64,000 nucleotides of DNA, taken from NCBI GenBank assembly GCA_947496145.1, contig CANMBS010000004.1, positions 165,138 through 229,137 of the forward strand, read 5' to 3'. Within the stretch, counting starts at the first letter, position 1. The number at the start of each line of letters is the position of its first letter. Shown here piece by piece: positions 1 through 8,737 of the stretch. The notes under the pieces were generated by a model, which had not been told where the DNA came from, did not search any database, and worked only from the letters and a program-made list of their open reading frames with translations. A program made the position numbers and the translations under genes. The DNA comes from an uncultured Pseudovibrio sp. Its GTDB lineage: Bacteria > Pseudomonadota > Alphaproteobacteria > Rhizobiales > Stappiaceae.

Positions 1-1230
1 ACCATTCACAGAAAGATTAGGAATCTCCACAACACCCGACGCCGGTGAAGTCAAAACACCAGCAGCATCAAACGTCATATCACTAATAGCCTTCCAGGCA
101 ACGTCATTGCCTGTTGCCTTAGGATCAGATTGGTAATAAAGTGTCCAGTTATTTTCGGCGTTGAGCGCCCAACGCAATTCAACGCCCACGGGAGTGCCGT
201 TTTTATCGTATAGCGTCTCCTCCCCCCCACTAAGCGTAGATTGTAAAAAGTCATATTCCTTATCTTTAGTCACCACATTACGATTAACGGTCCCACCAGT
301 CTCCAATGGCTTCGGAGCAAAGTCCAGATCGATTACAGCACCCGGGGAAGGTGGGGGGGCAGTCTTGGCGTCCTGATCAATCGTCAGTTTATCCAGAGAT
401 GAAATTTTAATCGCACCAGATGTCTCCAGAGAAGCAGTAACACCGTGCATACCGTTTAACTTGTCCAGCAACTCCTGAACGGTCATATCACCAACTGTGA
501 ATGTAACCTCACTGGCATCACCCAACTTGAACTTTATTTCATCATCATCGTTAAACTGTGTTGCCTCAGAGAGTTTCTGCGAGGCAGTCAGGAGCGTCGT
601 GCCATCAGTCAACACCGGGGTTGACTGCTCATGCGCCTTACCAAAGACACTCAAATCAACGTATTGAGAGTTAGGAATATTCTGATCAAATCGGTTGGTG
701 CTGGGAGTAGACGGTAAGTTGGCTTTATACTCGAACTGCGTCGAAGCTTGTGCAGGCATTTGAGCACTTGAAATATTGATTGGCTCTGCCCGGTCTCCGA
801 CAGCGCCCGTCGCTGGATTAATTGGATACCCTTGCAGAAAATAACCTGCTGTATTAACGAGATACCGATCCGTATTAAGTTTAAAATCACCGGCTCGTGT
901 ATAGAAGCTCTCCGGCGGCTGCTGCGTCAAACCATCCTGATTTGTCACGAGAAAGTAACCTGGACCTTTAATCGCCATATAAGTGCTACGATCTGCGGGC
1001 TGGATATCACCGGTGAGATAGTTTGTAGCTTGTGATGTAGCCATCACGGTACCAGAAACCTGCTCACTCTGCCTGCTACCATTCCCAGCGACGAGGTCAG
1101 AAAAGCTGGTATCCAGGCGTTTGTAACCAACAGTCGAAGAGTTCGCTACGTTACCGGAAATATTCTCCAACGCTTTAGACTGAGCATCCAAACCAGTCGT
1201 TGCAGAGTTGATTGCACCATAAATACTCAT
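1..1230 (-). CDS. flgE: Flagellar hook protein FlgE (partial, C-terminus beyond window)
   Basis: Read on the minus strand, an open frame runs from an ATG at 1230 to the left edge without a stop, giving 410 residues of a truncated product. The N-terminus (MSIYGAINSATTGLDAQS) is the flagellar rod/hook signature, followed by NISGNVANSSTVGYK, the conserved region of hook, rod and basal-body proteins. The YFLVTNQDG and DGTTLL segments also fit FlgE, which polymerises outside the cell into the hook joining rod to filament. A GGTGGG stretch lies just upstream of the start and may serve as ribosome binding site. No other flagellar gene is visible, but the rest of a flagellar cluster probably lies to the left. 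FlgF and FlgG share the N-terminal motif; the length and central region favour FlgE. Confidence 0.9.
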   Translation of the reverse strand, partial: MSIYGAINSATTGLDAQSKALENISGNVANSSTVGYKRLDTSFSDLVAGNGSRQSEQVSGTVMATSQATNYLTGDIQPADRSTYMAIKGPGYFLVTNQDGLTQQPPESFYTRAGDFKLNTDRYLVNTAGYFLQGYPINPATGAVGDRAEPINISSAQMPAQASTQFEYKANLPSTPSTNRFDQNIPNSQYVDLSVFGKAHEQSTPVLTDGTTLLTASQKLSEATQFNDDDEIKFKLGDASEVTFTVGDMTVQELLDKLNGMHGVTASLETSGAIKISSLDKLTIDQDAKTAPPPSPGAVIDLDFAPKPLETGGTVNRNVVTKDKEYDFLQSTLSGGEETLYDKNGTPVGVELRWALNAENNWTLYYQSDPKATGNDVAWKAISDMTFDAAGVLTSPASGVVEIPNLSVNG

Positions 1231-1551
1231 AGAACCCACCTAAAACTCAAAAACGCCTGATCAGGCGCAGATTTTACGGAGACTCAAGCAACATTTATGC
1301 CAACACAACCAACATAAATAGCCAAGCAATATCAATAGGATAAAATTTTAACTACTTATTAATTATAAATATTGCCGCCCTGCCCGGCAATTTAGACAGA
1401 TCACCCGGCACATAATTCCCAGCGCAATAAAAGAGCCCGCATCCTATCACTTCCCAAGATAAGTCCAATGGTGCACCCGGCAGGGATTGCCCATTGCTTA
1501 TTGAGAGATTAGTGTTTTCGCCAAATCTCGACATTCAAACAGGATTTAGCG
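1231..1551. other. Divergent intergenic region flgE / moxR-like
   Basis: This AT-rich spacer separates two divergent genes and must hold both promoters. I see no small gene, strong hairpin or repeat in it. The stretch around 1340-1370 is almost pure A/T. Confidence 0.5.
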
Positions 1552-2388
1552 ATGAAATTTGTAGGGACCTCCCAATACGTTGCCACAGAAGATCTTCGGA
1601 TTGCAGTTAATGCAGCAATTACTCTTGAGCGCCCCCTGCTGATCAAAGGAGAGCCCGGAACTGGTAAAACCGTTTTGGCGCAGGAAATCGCTGACAGCCT
1701 CAAAGTTCCTTTTCTGGAGTGGAATGTTAAGTCAACAACAAAAGCACAACAGGGTCTTTATGAATATGACGCCGTTTCCCGCCTGCGTGACAGCCAGCTG
1801 GGCGATGAGCGTGTAAAAGACATTCGCAACTATATCCGCAAGGGCAAACTCTGGACCGCATTTGAAATGAAAGAGCGCCCTGTGCTGCTTATTGATGAAG
1901 TGGATAAAGCAGATATTGAGTTCCCGAACGACCTGCTTCAGGAACTGGACCGCATGGAGTTCTTCGTTTACGAAACCGGCGAAACTATCAAGGCAAAGCA
2001 ACGGCCAATCGTGATCATTACCTCCAATAACGAAAAAGACCTTCCAGACGCCTTCCTGCGCCGCTGTTTCTTCCACTTCATCAAGTTTCCAGATGCTGAA
2101 ACCATGGCTGAGATCGTGAATGTCCATTTCGGCAACATCAAAGATCGGCTTCTTAAAGAAGCACTTAACTCATTTTATAATTTACGCGACCTTCCGGGAC
2201 TGAAGAAAAAGCCATCAACCTCTGAACTGCTCGACTGGATTAAACTACTTTTAAACGAAGACATCGATCCAGAAACCCTTCGGGAAACCGAGAGTAAAAG
2301 AATTATTCCGCCACTGCACGGCGCACTGTTAAAGAACGAGCAGGATGTCCATCTTTTCGAACGCCTTGCGTTCATGAACCGTCGCTAA
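1552..2388 (+). CDS. MoxR-family AAA+ ATPase (CoxD-like)
   Basis: A 278-residue AAA+ ATPase of the MoxR/AAA_5 family. The Walker A motif GEPGTGKT is at residues 33-40, Walker B VLLIDE at 111-116, and the sensor region IVIITSNNEKDLPDAFLRRC follows. MoxR ATPases act as chaperones, usually with a von Willebrand factor A partner, in assembly or activation of metalloenzymes and complexes. The likely partner is the CoxE-like VWA protein at 7372-8547. In many alphaproteobacteria the two genes are adjacent; here five genes lie between them. CoxD, which helps build the Mo-Cu site of CO dehydrogenase, belongs to this family, but the family is broad and no CO dehydrogenase operon is present, so the client is unknown. 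The ATG at 1552 follows a weak AGGA. Confidence 0.9.
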   Translation: MKFVGTSQYVATEDLRIAVNAAITLERPLLIKGEPGTGKTVLAQEIADSLKVPFLEWNVKSTTKAQQGLYEYDAVSRLRDSQLGDERVKDIRNYIRKGKLWTAFEMKERPVLLIDEVDKADIEFPNDLLQELDRMEFFVYETGETIKAKQRPIVIITSNNEKDLPDAFLRRCFFHFIKFPDAETMAEIVNVHFGNIKDRLLKEALNSFYNLRDLPGLKKKPSTSELLDWIKLLLNEDIDPETLRETESKRIIPPLHGALLKNEQDVHLFERLAFMNRR

Positions 2389-2410
2389 ATCAGGCTGAGC
2401 TGGTTTAATA

Positions 2411-3043
2411 ATGAAAAAACAAAAAAACAAAAAATCGCTAAGCCAGCACAGCATGAAAAGCGGAGCAAAATGCCTGTTTAGCATATGCATCGCCTCAGCA
2501 ATAAGCCTGCTGTCAGCTTCCGTCGGTGCTGCCAACAACACAATCTCTGAGAGCCTTCTGTACCAGCCGCACACCCTGCACAATGGATGGCGCAAGGATA
2601 TTGATGCTCTGACCCATTTCACAGGCATGCTTTGCCCAAACTACATTGGCAAACTTTCAAGGTCTGGTCTGGTACCAGACATGAAGGAACTCGGTATCGG
2701 CTGCATCTATGAAACAGAGGGCGGAGGTATTACAGTTATATTCCGCCGCCATGCGAAAGGCACTGCCACTGAGCTCATCCGCAGCTTCAAAAACGGGTAT
2801 CAGAAAAGTCAGTTCCCACCCCTTCAGACCCAAACCTCTCAAAGTAACGTGACATTCCAGACGGGAGCAGGCATCGGGCCTGATCGCATAGAAACCTTTG
2901 TCAGCTACACTGGCAACACCGCAGATTATACACTCTGGATATCCGCCCCGGGAGATCTGCCAATCAGATTATTAGAAGCAATCAGGACCCGGTTTAAAAA
3001 GCTTGCGATCAGCATTGAAGCTCAAAAATACCAGCAGAACTGA
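2411..3043 (+). CDS. Secreted hypothetical protein
   Basis: A 210-residue protein I do not recognise. The N-terminus is very lysine-rich and is followed by a hydrophobic stretch (about residues 22-38) ending in ASVGAANN, which fits a long Sec signal peptide with cleavage after an Ala. The mature part has two cysteines that could form one disulfide, alternating hydrophobic residues typical of beta strands, and an amphipathic helix near the C-terminus. It begins 22 bp after the MoxR-like gene on the same strand and is probably co-transcribed. The upstream Shine-Dalgarno is poor, so the start is less certain than the frame. A periplasmic location is inferred. Confidence 0.65.
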   Translation: MKKQKNKKSLSQHSMKSGAKCLFSICIASAISLLSASVGAANNTISESLLYQPHTLHNGWRKDIDALTHFTGMLCPNYIGKLSRSGLVPDMKELGIGCIYETEGGGITVIFRRHAKGTATELIRSFKNGYQKSQFPPLQTQTSQSNVTFQTGAGIGPDRIETFVSYTGNTADYTLWISAPGDLPIRLLEAIRTRFKKLAISIEAQKYQQN

Positions 3044-3505
3044 ATAACTAAAGCGTATCTCTAAAAAAGTGGATACCGGTTTTCAGATAAAGATACGCAA
3101 AAACAAAAGCTAAAGCAGATCAAGCGTTTCAGCTTAAACGCGAACTGCTTTATGTCAGCAGCATTTTCGCAGCAACCTGAATGATGAACATTGCAGGATG
3201 TTCACTGCACCCTGCAAATGCAGGCATCGAACTGATACGGAAGCTACCCACTATAAAATTGCACGCAGAACGCATATTAATTTTAGAAGAAACAACATAA
3301 AAACCCCACACTATTGGGGGAATACTATTCTCTTTTCAATTCAAACAAAACCTTGTAGTCTTCAAATTGACACAAGCAAGTAAAATTCAAAGCAACTCCA
3401 TCAATAATTGCTGCATCGCAATATTGCATAGCAGCATAAATACAATTCAGAACATTCCTATCTCTTAGGAAGACAAAGTAATGACGTATATCTGGAGGAC
3501 AACAA
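3044..3505. other. Intergenic region with mosaic repeat
   Basis: No gene is supported in these 462 bp. The left part carries the rhizobial-type intergenic repeat listed separately. The right part (about 3270-3470) is AT-rich and probably holds the promoter of the SixA-like gene. A TTG-started frame at 3198-3383 has no coding character. Confidence 0.5.
3064..3153. repeat. Rhizobial-type intergenic mosaic repeat with nested inverted repeat
   Basis: The stretch from AAAGTGGATACCGGTTTTC through AAACGCGAACTGCTTTATG resembles, from memory, the intergenic mosaic elements common in Rhizobiales genomes (AAGTGG-ACCGGTTTTC, then a run of A-rich linker, then a CTGCTTTA end). Its right half is a nested palindrome: AAAGCAG at 3112-3118 pairs with CTGCTTT at 3145-3151, and inside it GCGTTT at 3124-3129 pairs with AAACGC at 3136-3141. 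I found no second copy in this window. Function is unknown; such elements can affect mRNA ends or bind nucleoid proteins. Confidence 0.5.
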
Positions 3506-4036
3506 ATGCTTCGACTAATGCTGTTGCGTCACGCAAAATCTGACTGGAGCGATGAGGGTGCTCACGATCATGATCGTTCCCTGAATTCCAGCGGCTGGAA
3601 AGCAGCAGCGAGCGTTGCATCTCATATCCACCAGCACCAGCTTCATCCAAAACTGATTTTATGTTCAACTGCGTTGCGTACAAGGCAAACCCTCATGGAA
3701 ATTATGCCTCACCTGCGCAACGACACCCGTATCCAGCTCCTTCGCGATCTTTATAACTCCAGTGAGGGGGATTACATCGACGCTATCCGTGCATTTGGTG
3801 GCGGTTACGACACTCTTTTGCTGGTTGGACACAATACTGCCATTCAGGATACCGCGCTCCAACTATCTGGAAAAGGTAATCCGGAACTCATCCGTCAAAT
3901 GGATACCAAATACCCCACGGGCGCACTGGCAGTTATTGACTTTGAAGAACATCGCTGGTCAGAAATTGAGCGCCGACAAGGGCGGATCATTTCATTCTTC
4001 CAACCCAGACATCTTCAGGCGGTTTCCAACTCCTGA
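3506..4036 (+). CDS. SixA-like histidine phosphatase family protein
   Basis: A 176-residue member of the histidine phosphatase (phosphoglycerate mutase-like) superfamily, closest to SixA phosphohistidine phosphatases. The catalytic RHG-type motif appears as LLRHAKSDW with Arg8 and His9; the second histidine lies in LLVGHNTAIQD, and the conserved STALRTRQT helix is present. SixA removes phosphate from histidine, for example on HPt domains, and a lone HPt protein is encoded at 13050-13391. Whether the two act on each other is only inference. A GGAGG Shine-Dalgarno sits eight bases before the ATG. The substrate could also be a small phosphoester. Confidence 0.88.
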   Translation: MLRLMLLRHAKSDWSDEGAHDHDRSLNSSGWKAAASVASHIHQHQLHPKLILCSTALRTRQTLMEIMPHLRNDTRIQLLRDLYNSSEGDYIDAIRAFGGGYDTLLLVGHNTAIQDTALQLSGKGNPELIRQMDTKYPTGALAVIDFEEHRWSEIERRQGRIISFFQPRHLQAVSNS

Positions 4037-4128
4037 CCCACAAAACTTGGGATTCTTCGCAAATACTGACTCCCGTATGATTGCATTCCTCCAATGAGCG
4101 CACCACATCATTCGTTGGAGGATGATCT

Positions 4129-5625
4129 GTGAGCCAACTGAATTCATTACTTAAAAATGCAAAGCTAGCCCTGTCTGATGCTCAAACAGCATTAGACAAC
4201 CTAACCGATTCCGCAATTGACCTGACAACCCCAACCATTCGACTAGGGGTCACTGGCTTAGCACGATCGGGTAAAACCGTTTTCATTTCCGCCCTCGTTC
4301 ACAATCTGATTGCTGGAGGCAGGCTACCTCTGCTGGAAGTTGCTGGAACAGGACGCCTTGCCCGCGCCTGCCTCCAACCACAGCCAGATGACAATGTTCC
4401 TCGGTTTAACTACGAGCAGCATATAGACACGCTCACAAAAGAACGCCTGTGGCCCCAATCGACGCATCAGATTTCTGAGTTACGACTGACCATTGAATAC
4501 GAGTCCGCCACCTTCCTGAGCAAACATTTAGGCGGGGGCAAACTGCATCTTGATATCGTCGATTATCCAGGCGAATGGCTTCTGGACCTTGCATTACTCA
4601 GACAAGACTTCCGCCGTTTTTCCGCAGAGGCTCTCAAACGCGCGAAGGCACGGCCTGACCTGTCCGCAGACTTCCTTAAAACGCTCACACGCTACCAAGA
4701 CAGCTTGCATGAGGAATTCTCAGAGCAGATTGCAAAAGAACTAGCAACAACATTCACCACGTATCTGAGCCGCTGCCGAGAGGAGGAGAACGCACTCTCC
4801 ATGCTTCCTCCTGGACGTTTCCTCATGCCCGGAGATATGAAAGGCACACCAGCCCTCACCTTCGCTCCGCTAGATTTAGGTAGCATACACACAAAACCTA
4901 AAACAGGTACCCTGTTAGCTATGATGGAGCGACGCTATGAGGCGTATCGCAAGCATATTGTTCGCCCTTTCTTCAAAAATCACTTTGCCAAACTTGATAG
5001 GCAAATTGTGCTGGTTGATGCTCTGACCGCCATAAATGCAGGCCCTGAAGCTCTCGACGACCTGAGCAATGCACTCTCCGAAATTCTGGGGGCCTTTAGG
5101 CCGGGCAAATCCAGTTGGCTGTTCTCCATCCTCTCTCGCAAGATTGATCGCATCCTGTTCGCGGCAACAAAAGCAGACCATCTGCGCAGGAAAGATCACG
5201 ATCACCTTGAGATACTACTCAAACAGCTGGTTGAGAAGGCTATCAACAGAGCCGAGTTCTCCGGTGCGTCAGTCGAAACTCTCGCTCTTGCCTCAGTGCG
5301 GGCAACAAGGCAGGCGACGGTTCATCACAATGGCGCAGAAACACCAGCTTTGCTGGGCACCCCCATGCCTGACGAAACAATCGCTGATATCCGTTTTGAT
5401 GGACAAGAGGAAGCCGCAATCTTTCCCGGCGATCTGCCAGATGATCTGAGCACACTATTTTCAGCAAACCAGGAAACCGAAGCATCGGAAGACCAAACCA
5501 TCCTGAAATACGTTCGCTTTCGGCCCCCAAAACTGGAACGAACAGCTGAAGGGCTGACCCTTTCACTACCACATATCCGGCTGGATAGCGCACTGGAGTT
5601 TTTGCTGGGAGACAAGCTGGCATGA
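4129..5625 (+). CDS. ycjX: YcjX-family GTPase/ATPase (DUF463)
   Basis: A 498-residue YcjX-like protein, a stress-associated P-loop NTPase of unclear role. The Walker A motif GLARSGKT is at residues 43-50 and the IVDYPGEW motif, typical of YcjX, follows near residue 145. The protein has no signal peptide and is probably cytosolic. The start is GTG at 4129, chosen because GGAGG lies at 4117-4121. The gene overlaps the following ycjF-like gene by 4 bp (ATGA), the same pairing seen in enterobacteria, where ycjX and ycjF lie in the phage shock region. No psp genes are visible here. Confidence 0.92.
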   Translation: MSQLNSLLKNAKLALSDAQTALDNLTDSAIDLTTPTIRLGVTGLARSGKTVFISALVHNLIAGGRLPLLEVAGTGRLARACLQPQPDDNVPRFNYEQHIDTLTKERLWPQSTHQISELRLTIEYESATFLSKHLGGGKLHLDIVDYPGEWLLDLALLRQDFRRFSAEALKRAKARPDLSADFLKTLTRYQDSLHEEFSEQIAKELATTFTTYLSRCREEENALSMLPPGRFLMPGDMKGTPALTFAPLDLGSIHTKPKTGTLLAMMERRYEAYRKHIVRPFFKNHFAKLDRQIVLVDALTAINAGPEALDDLSNALSEILGAFRPGKSSWLFSILSRKIDRILFAATKADHLRRKDHDHLEILLKQLVEKAINRAEFSGASVETLALASVRATRQATVHHNGAETPALLGTPMPDETIADIRFDGQEEAAIFPGDLPDDLSTLFSANQETEASEDQTILKYVRFRPPKLERTAEGLTLSLPHIRLDSALEFLLGDKLA

Positions 5626-6674
5626 CTGAAAAACCAAAACCTCAAAAAACCCGGCGCGCACCTAAAGCATTTAAGCTGGACGACACTTCCGTTCGGCTGG
5701 AAAGTGAATTCACTCAGGAATCTCTTTCCTCAGAAACCATTGTCTCTGAGGAAAGAGATAACACTCTGCCGCAACTCGCCAACAGAGTTGCACCAGAACC
5801 TGAACCTGCAACAAGTCGCTGGAGTAAAATCATTGCCATAGGTGGCGGCGGTCTGGTTTCTCTTGCAATCGGGCTTGCGATTGACGGCCTGATCAGAGAC
5901 CTGTTTGCGCGGTATGACTGGTTAGGCTGGACAGCCGTTGGACTAACAGCCCTCGCTTTCCTTGGCATTGCCGGCTTATTCATTAAAGAATGGCGTGCCT
6001 TGTCTCGATTGCAGCAAATAGACCATATCCGCGATGATCTGCAATCCGCCGCAGACAATGACAGCGACAAAGAAGCCCGCGCAGCCCTGCAAAAGCTCAT
6101 GGAGCTTTACACTGATCGTCCGGAAACGGCCCATGGGCGCTCCCTGCTTAAAGGGCATATGCAAGAAATCATAGATGGGAAAGATCTGGTCAAACTAGCT
6201 GAGCGGGAACTCATGGTCCCACTGGATGCCCGTGCTCGTTTGATTGTCATGGAAAGCGCTAAGCGCGTTTCAGTGGTCACCGCTCTTTCCCCCCGTGCAA
6301 TCGTCGATATCCTCATCGTGCTTTACGAAAACCTGCGCATCGTTCGTCGTGTTTCGCGTTTATATGGCGCGCGCCCCGGTGCATTTGGCTTCTGGCGTCT
6401 GGCAAGAAACGTTGCCGCTCATCTTGCCGTAACTGGCGGAATGGCGGCAGGTGATAGTTTACTGGAGCAGTTCATCGGTCAGGGTCTTGCGGCAAAACTA
6501 TCCGCTCGTCTGGGTGAAGGGCTTGTAAATGGTTTCCTTACCGCCCGCATCGGCGTTGCAGCTATCCAGACCTGTCGTCCAGCTCCATTTATTGCCAGCA
6601 ATGGCCCATCCCTAAGCGAACTTATGAGCGAAATAACAAAATCCGCTCCAGATTCTGATGTAAAACAGGATTAA
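5622..6674 (+). CDS. ycjF: YcjF-like inner membrane protein (TIGR01620 family)
   Basis: A 350-residue membrane protein that partners YcjX. The N-terminal 65 residues are acidic and probably disordered. Two hydrophobic segments follow (about residues 70-92 and 105-125), then a cytoplasmic domain with the family's conserved arginine-rich stretch LRIVRRVSRLYGARPG near residue 240 and a glycine-rich end. The start overlaps the ycjX stop (ATGA), so the two are translationally coupled. In the family the partner GTPase and this membrane protein always occur together; the biological role is not settled. Confidence 0.9.
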   Translation: MTEKPKPQKTRRAPKAFKLDDTSVRLESEFTQESLSSETIVSEERDNTLPQLANRVAPEPEPATSRWSKIIAIGGGGLVSLAIGLAIDGLIRDLFARYDWLGWTAVGLTALAFLGIAGLFIKEWRALSRLQQIDHIRDDLQSAADNDSDKEARAALQKLMELYTDRPETAHGRSLLKGHMQEIIDGKDLVKLAERELMVPLDARARLIVMESAKRVSVVTALSPRAIVDILIVLYENLRIVRRVSRLYGARPGAFGFWRLARNVAAHLAVTGGMAAGDSLLEQFIGQGLAAKLSARLGEGLVNGFLTARIGVAAIQTCRPAPFIASNGPSLSELMSEITKSAPDSDVKQD

Positions 6675-6756
6675 TCAAGATCCAGCTCACACCAACACAA
6701 CGATTTGTCTCGTGATATAATCGCGCATGAGCGACGAACAGGATTGAGGCCGCACC

Positions 6757-7281
6757 ATGAGCACGCAAAAAGCCACTATTGTTGATGCAGACAAGCAGTG
6801 GCAGGAGGATTTCAATCAGGAACAGCATATCCTGCGCGAACTTCTCGGAGATATTGTAGAAGACATACACCATATTGGCAGTACAGCAGTTCCCGATCTC
6901 GCTGCAAAACCAATTATCGATATCCTGTTGGAAGTGACCGATATTGATGCCTTAGATGCACAAACAGCAAAGCTGATTAATCTGGGCTATGTAGCCAGAG
7001 GTGAGTACGGTATCGAAGGACGGCGCTATTTTGAAAAGAGCGGAGATAACCGTACCCATCACCTCCACGCTTTCAAAACTGGCGATCCAAACGTTTATCG
7101 CCACCTCACTTTCCGCGATTACCTGAAAGCGCACCCGGAAGTACGCGAGAAATATGCACACTTGAAGAAGCAGACAGCCCATTCAGTTGAGGGAGATGCG
7201 GAAGCTTACCGGGAGGGCAAAAGTGAATTTGTGGAGTTGCACCTCGCCAAAGCAATCGATTGGGCAAGAGGCCCTTACTGA
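6757..7281 (+). CDS. GrpB/UPF0157 family protein
   Basis: A 174-residue protein of the GrpB family, recognised by HHIGSTAVPDLAAKPIID near residues 38-55 and the YRHLTFRDYLKAHPEVREKY segment. The fold is nucleotidyltransferase-like, and some members are fused to dephospho-CoA kinase, but the reaction of stand-alone members is not known. The usual VPGL is VPDL here. GAGG sits about 7 bases before the ATG. The gene follows ycjF by 82 bp on the same strand and may be in the same transcription unit. Confidence 0.88.
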   Translation: MSTQKATIVDADKQWQEDFNQEQHILRELLGDIVEDIHHIGSTAVPDLAAKPIIDILLEVTDIDALDAQTAKLINLGYVARGEYGIEGRRYFEKSGDNRTHHLHAFKTGDPNVYRHLTFRDYLKAHPEVREKYAHLKKQTAHSVEGDAEAYREGKSEFVELHLAKAIDWARGPY

Positions 7282-7371
7282 CTCTAAATACACAGGGTTA
7301 AAGCCAGATGTGTCCGAAGGTCTTAGATTGCACACTCGACACGACACAGACCTTTCGCTTAGTGTTGCCTC

Positions 7372-8547
7372 ATGTTTATTCAGTTTTTCGAAGAGCTAAA
7401 ATCCGCAGGCCTGCCCGTATCCGTACGCGAATATCTAACGCTTATGGAAGCGCTGGATGCTGATCTCGCTTATAAGCGCGTAGAAGACTTCTACTACCTT
7501 GCCCGCATCACGCTGGTAAAGGATGAAGCCAATCTGGACAAGTTCGACCGAGTTTTCGGCAACACGTTCAAAGGGCTGGACCTGATGAGCGACGTTCCTG
7601 CCACAGAAATTCCAGAGGAATGGCTCCGCAAGCTTGCAGAAAAACACTTAAGCGAAGAAGAGAAAAAGCTCATCGAGTCCATGGGCGGCTTCGAAAAGCT
7701 AATGGAAACACTGAAAAAACGACTGGAAGAGCAGGAAAAGCGCCATCAGGGCGGCAGCAAATGGATTGGCACCGCGGGCACCTCTCCCTTTGGTGCTTAC
7801 GGCTACAACCCGGAAGGCGTACGCATCGGTCAGGATGGCAGCCGTCATCGCCGTGCAGTCAAAGTCTGGGACAAACGAGAGTTCAAAGACCTTGACGACA
7901 CGGTTGAGCTGGGCACCCGCAACATCAAAGTTGCGCTGAAGCGCCTGCGTAAGTTCGCCCGCACAGGCGCCGCAGATGAGCTGGATCTGGACAACACCAT
8001 CAAATCCACCGCCCACAAAGGTTTGCTCGACATTCACATGCGCCCGGAACGTCGTAACGCAGTTAAAGTGCTTCTGTTCTTCGATATCGGCGGCTCAATG
8101 GATGATCACATCCGTGTCTGCGAAGAATTGTTCTCTGCTGCAAAAACTGAATTCAAGGTGATGGAATACTTCTACTTCCACAATTGCCTTTACGAGTTCG
8201 TCTGGAAGAACAACAACCGCCGCCACACCGAGCGCATTAACACCATGGATGTACTGCACAAATATCCAAGCGATTACAAAGTGATCTTTGTTGGCGATGC
8301 ATCCATGAGTCCCTATGAAATCACCTACCCCGGCGGATCAGTTGAGCATTGGAACGAAGAAGCAGGGCACACCTGGATCAAACGTGTCACAGACCTTTAT
8401 CAAAAGGCAGTCTGGCTTAATCCTGTACGAGAACAGCACTGGGACTACACACATTCCATCGGTATGATGCGAGAGCTGCTCGACCAGCGCATGTATCCGC
8501 TTACTCTGGAAGGATTGGATGGCGCAATGAAAGAGCTTGTACGCTAA
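7372..8547 (+). CDS. CoxE-like VWA domain protein
   Basis: A 391-residue protein with a C-terminal von Willebrand factor A domain of the CoxE type. The metal-ion-dependent adhesion site is DIGGSMD at residues 238-244 (DxGxS form), followed by FVGDASMSPYE, which carries the later MIDAS residue. The N-terminal half is helical and highly charged. CoxE-like proteins work with a MoxR ATPase in cofactor insertion or complex remodelling; the probable partner is at 1552-2388. The ATG at 7372 has a weak Shine-Dalgarno, but the conserved N-terminus (FIQFFEELKSAGLPVS) supports this start. The client is unknown. Confidence 0.9.
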   Translation: MFIQFFEELKSAGLPVSVREYLTLMEALDADLAYKRVEDFYYLARITLVKDEANLDKFDRVFGNTFKGLDLMSDVPATEIPEEWLRKLAEKHLSEEEKKLIESMGGFEKLMETLKKRLEEQEKRHQGGSKWIGTAGTSPFGAYGYNPEGVRIGQDGSRHRRAVKVWDKREFKDLDDTVELGTRNIKVALKRLRKFARTGAADELDLDNTIKSTAHKGLLDIHMRPERRNAVKVLLFFDIGGSMDDHIRVCEELFSAAKTEFKVMEYFYFHNCLYEFVWKNNNRRHTERINTMDVLHKYPSDYKVIFVGDASMSPYEITYPGGSVEHWNEEAGHTWIKRVTDLYQKAVWLNPVREQHWDYTHSIGMMRELLDQRMYPLTLEGLDGAMKELVR

Positions 8548-8737
8548 CCGGAAAACGCATTAGGCTTCACAAACGAGCAGATGGTAAGTCTGGTCGTGCA
8601 TGTTCAATCAATCTGAGCAGATCGAATGTACCCTCGCCTTTGAGCATGGATCCAACGCTTTAAGCTGGACGCAAGCTGGTTGCGTTAAGAAATAAAGCAC
8701 TTGATAAGTGATTGCGCATAACCGAGAGAGCCAAGCT

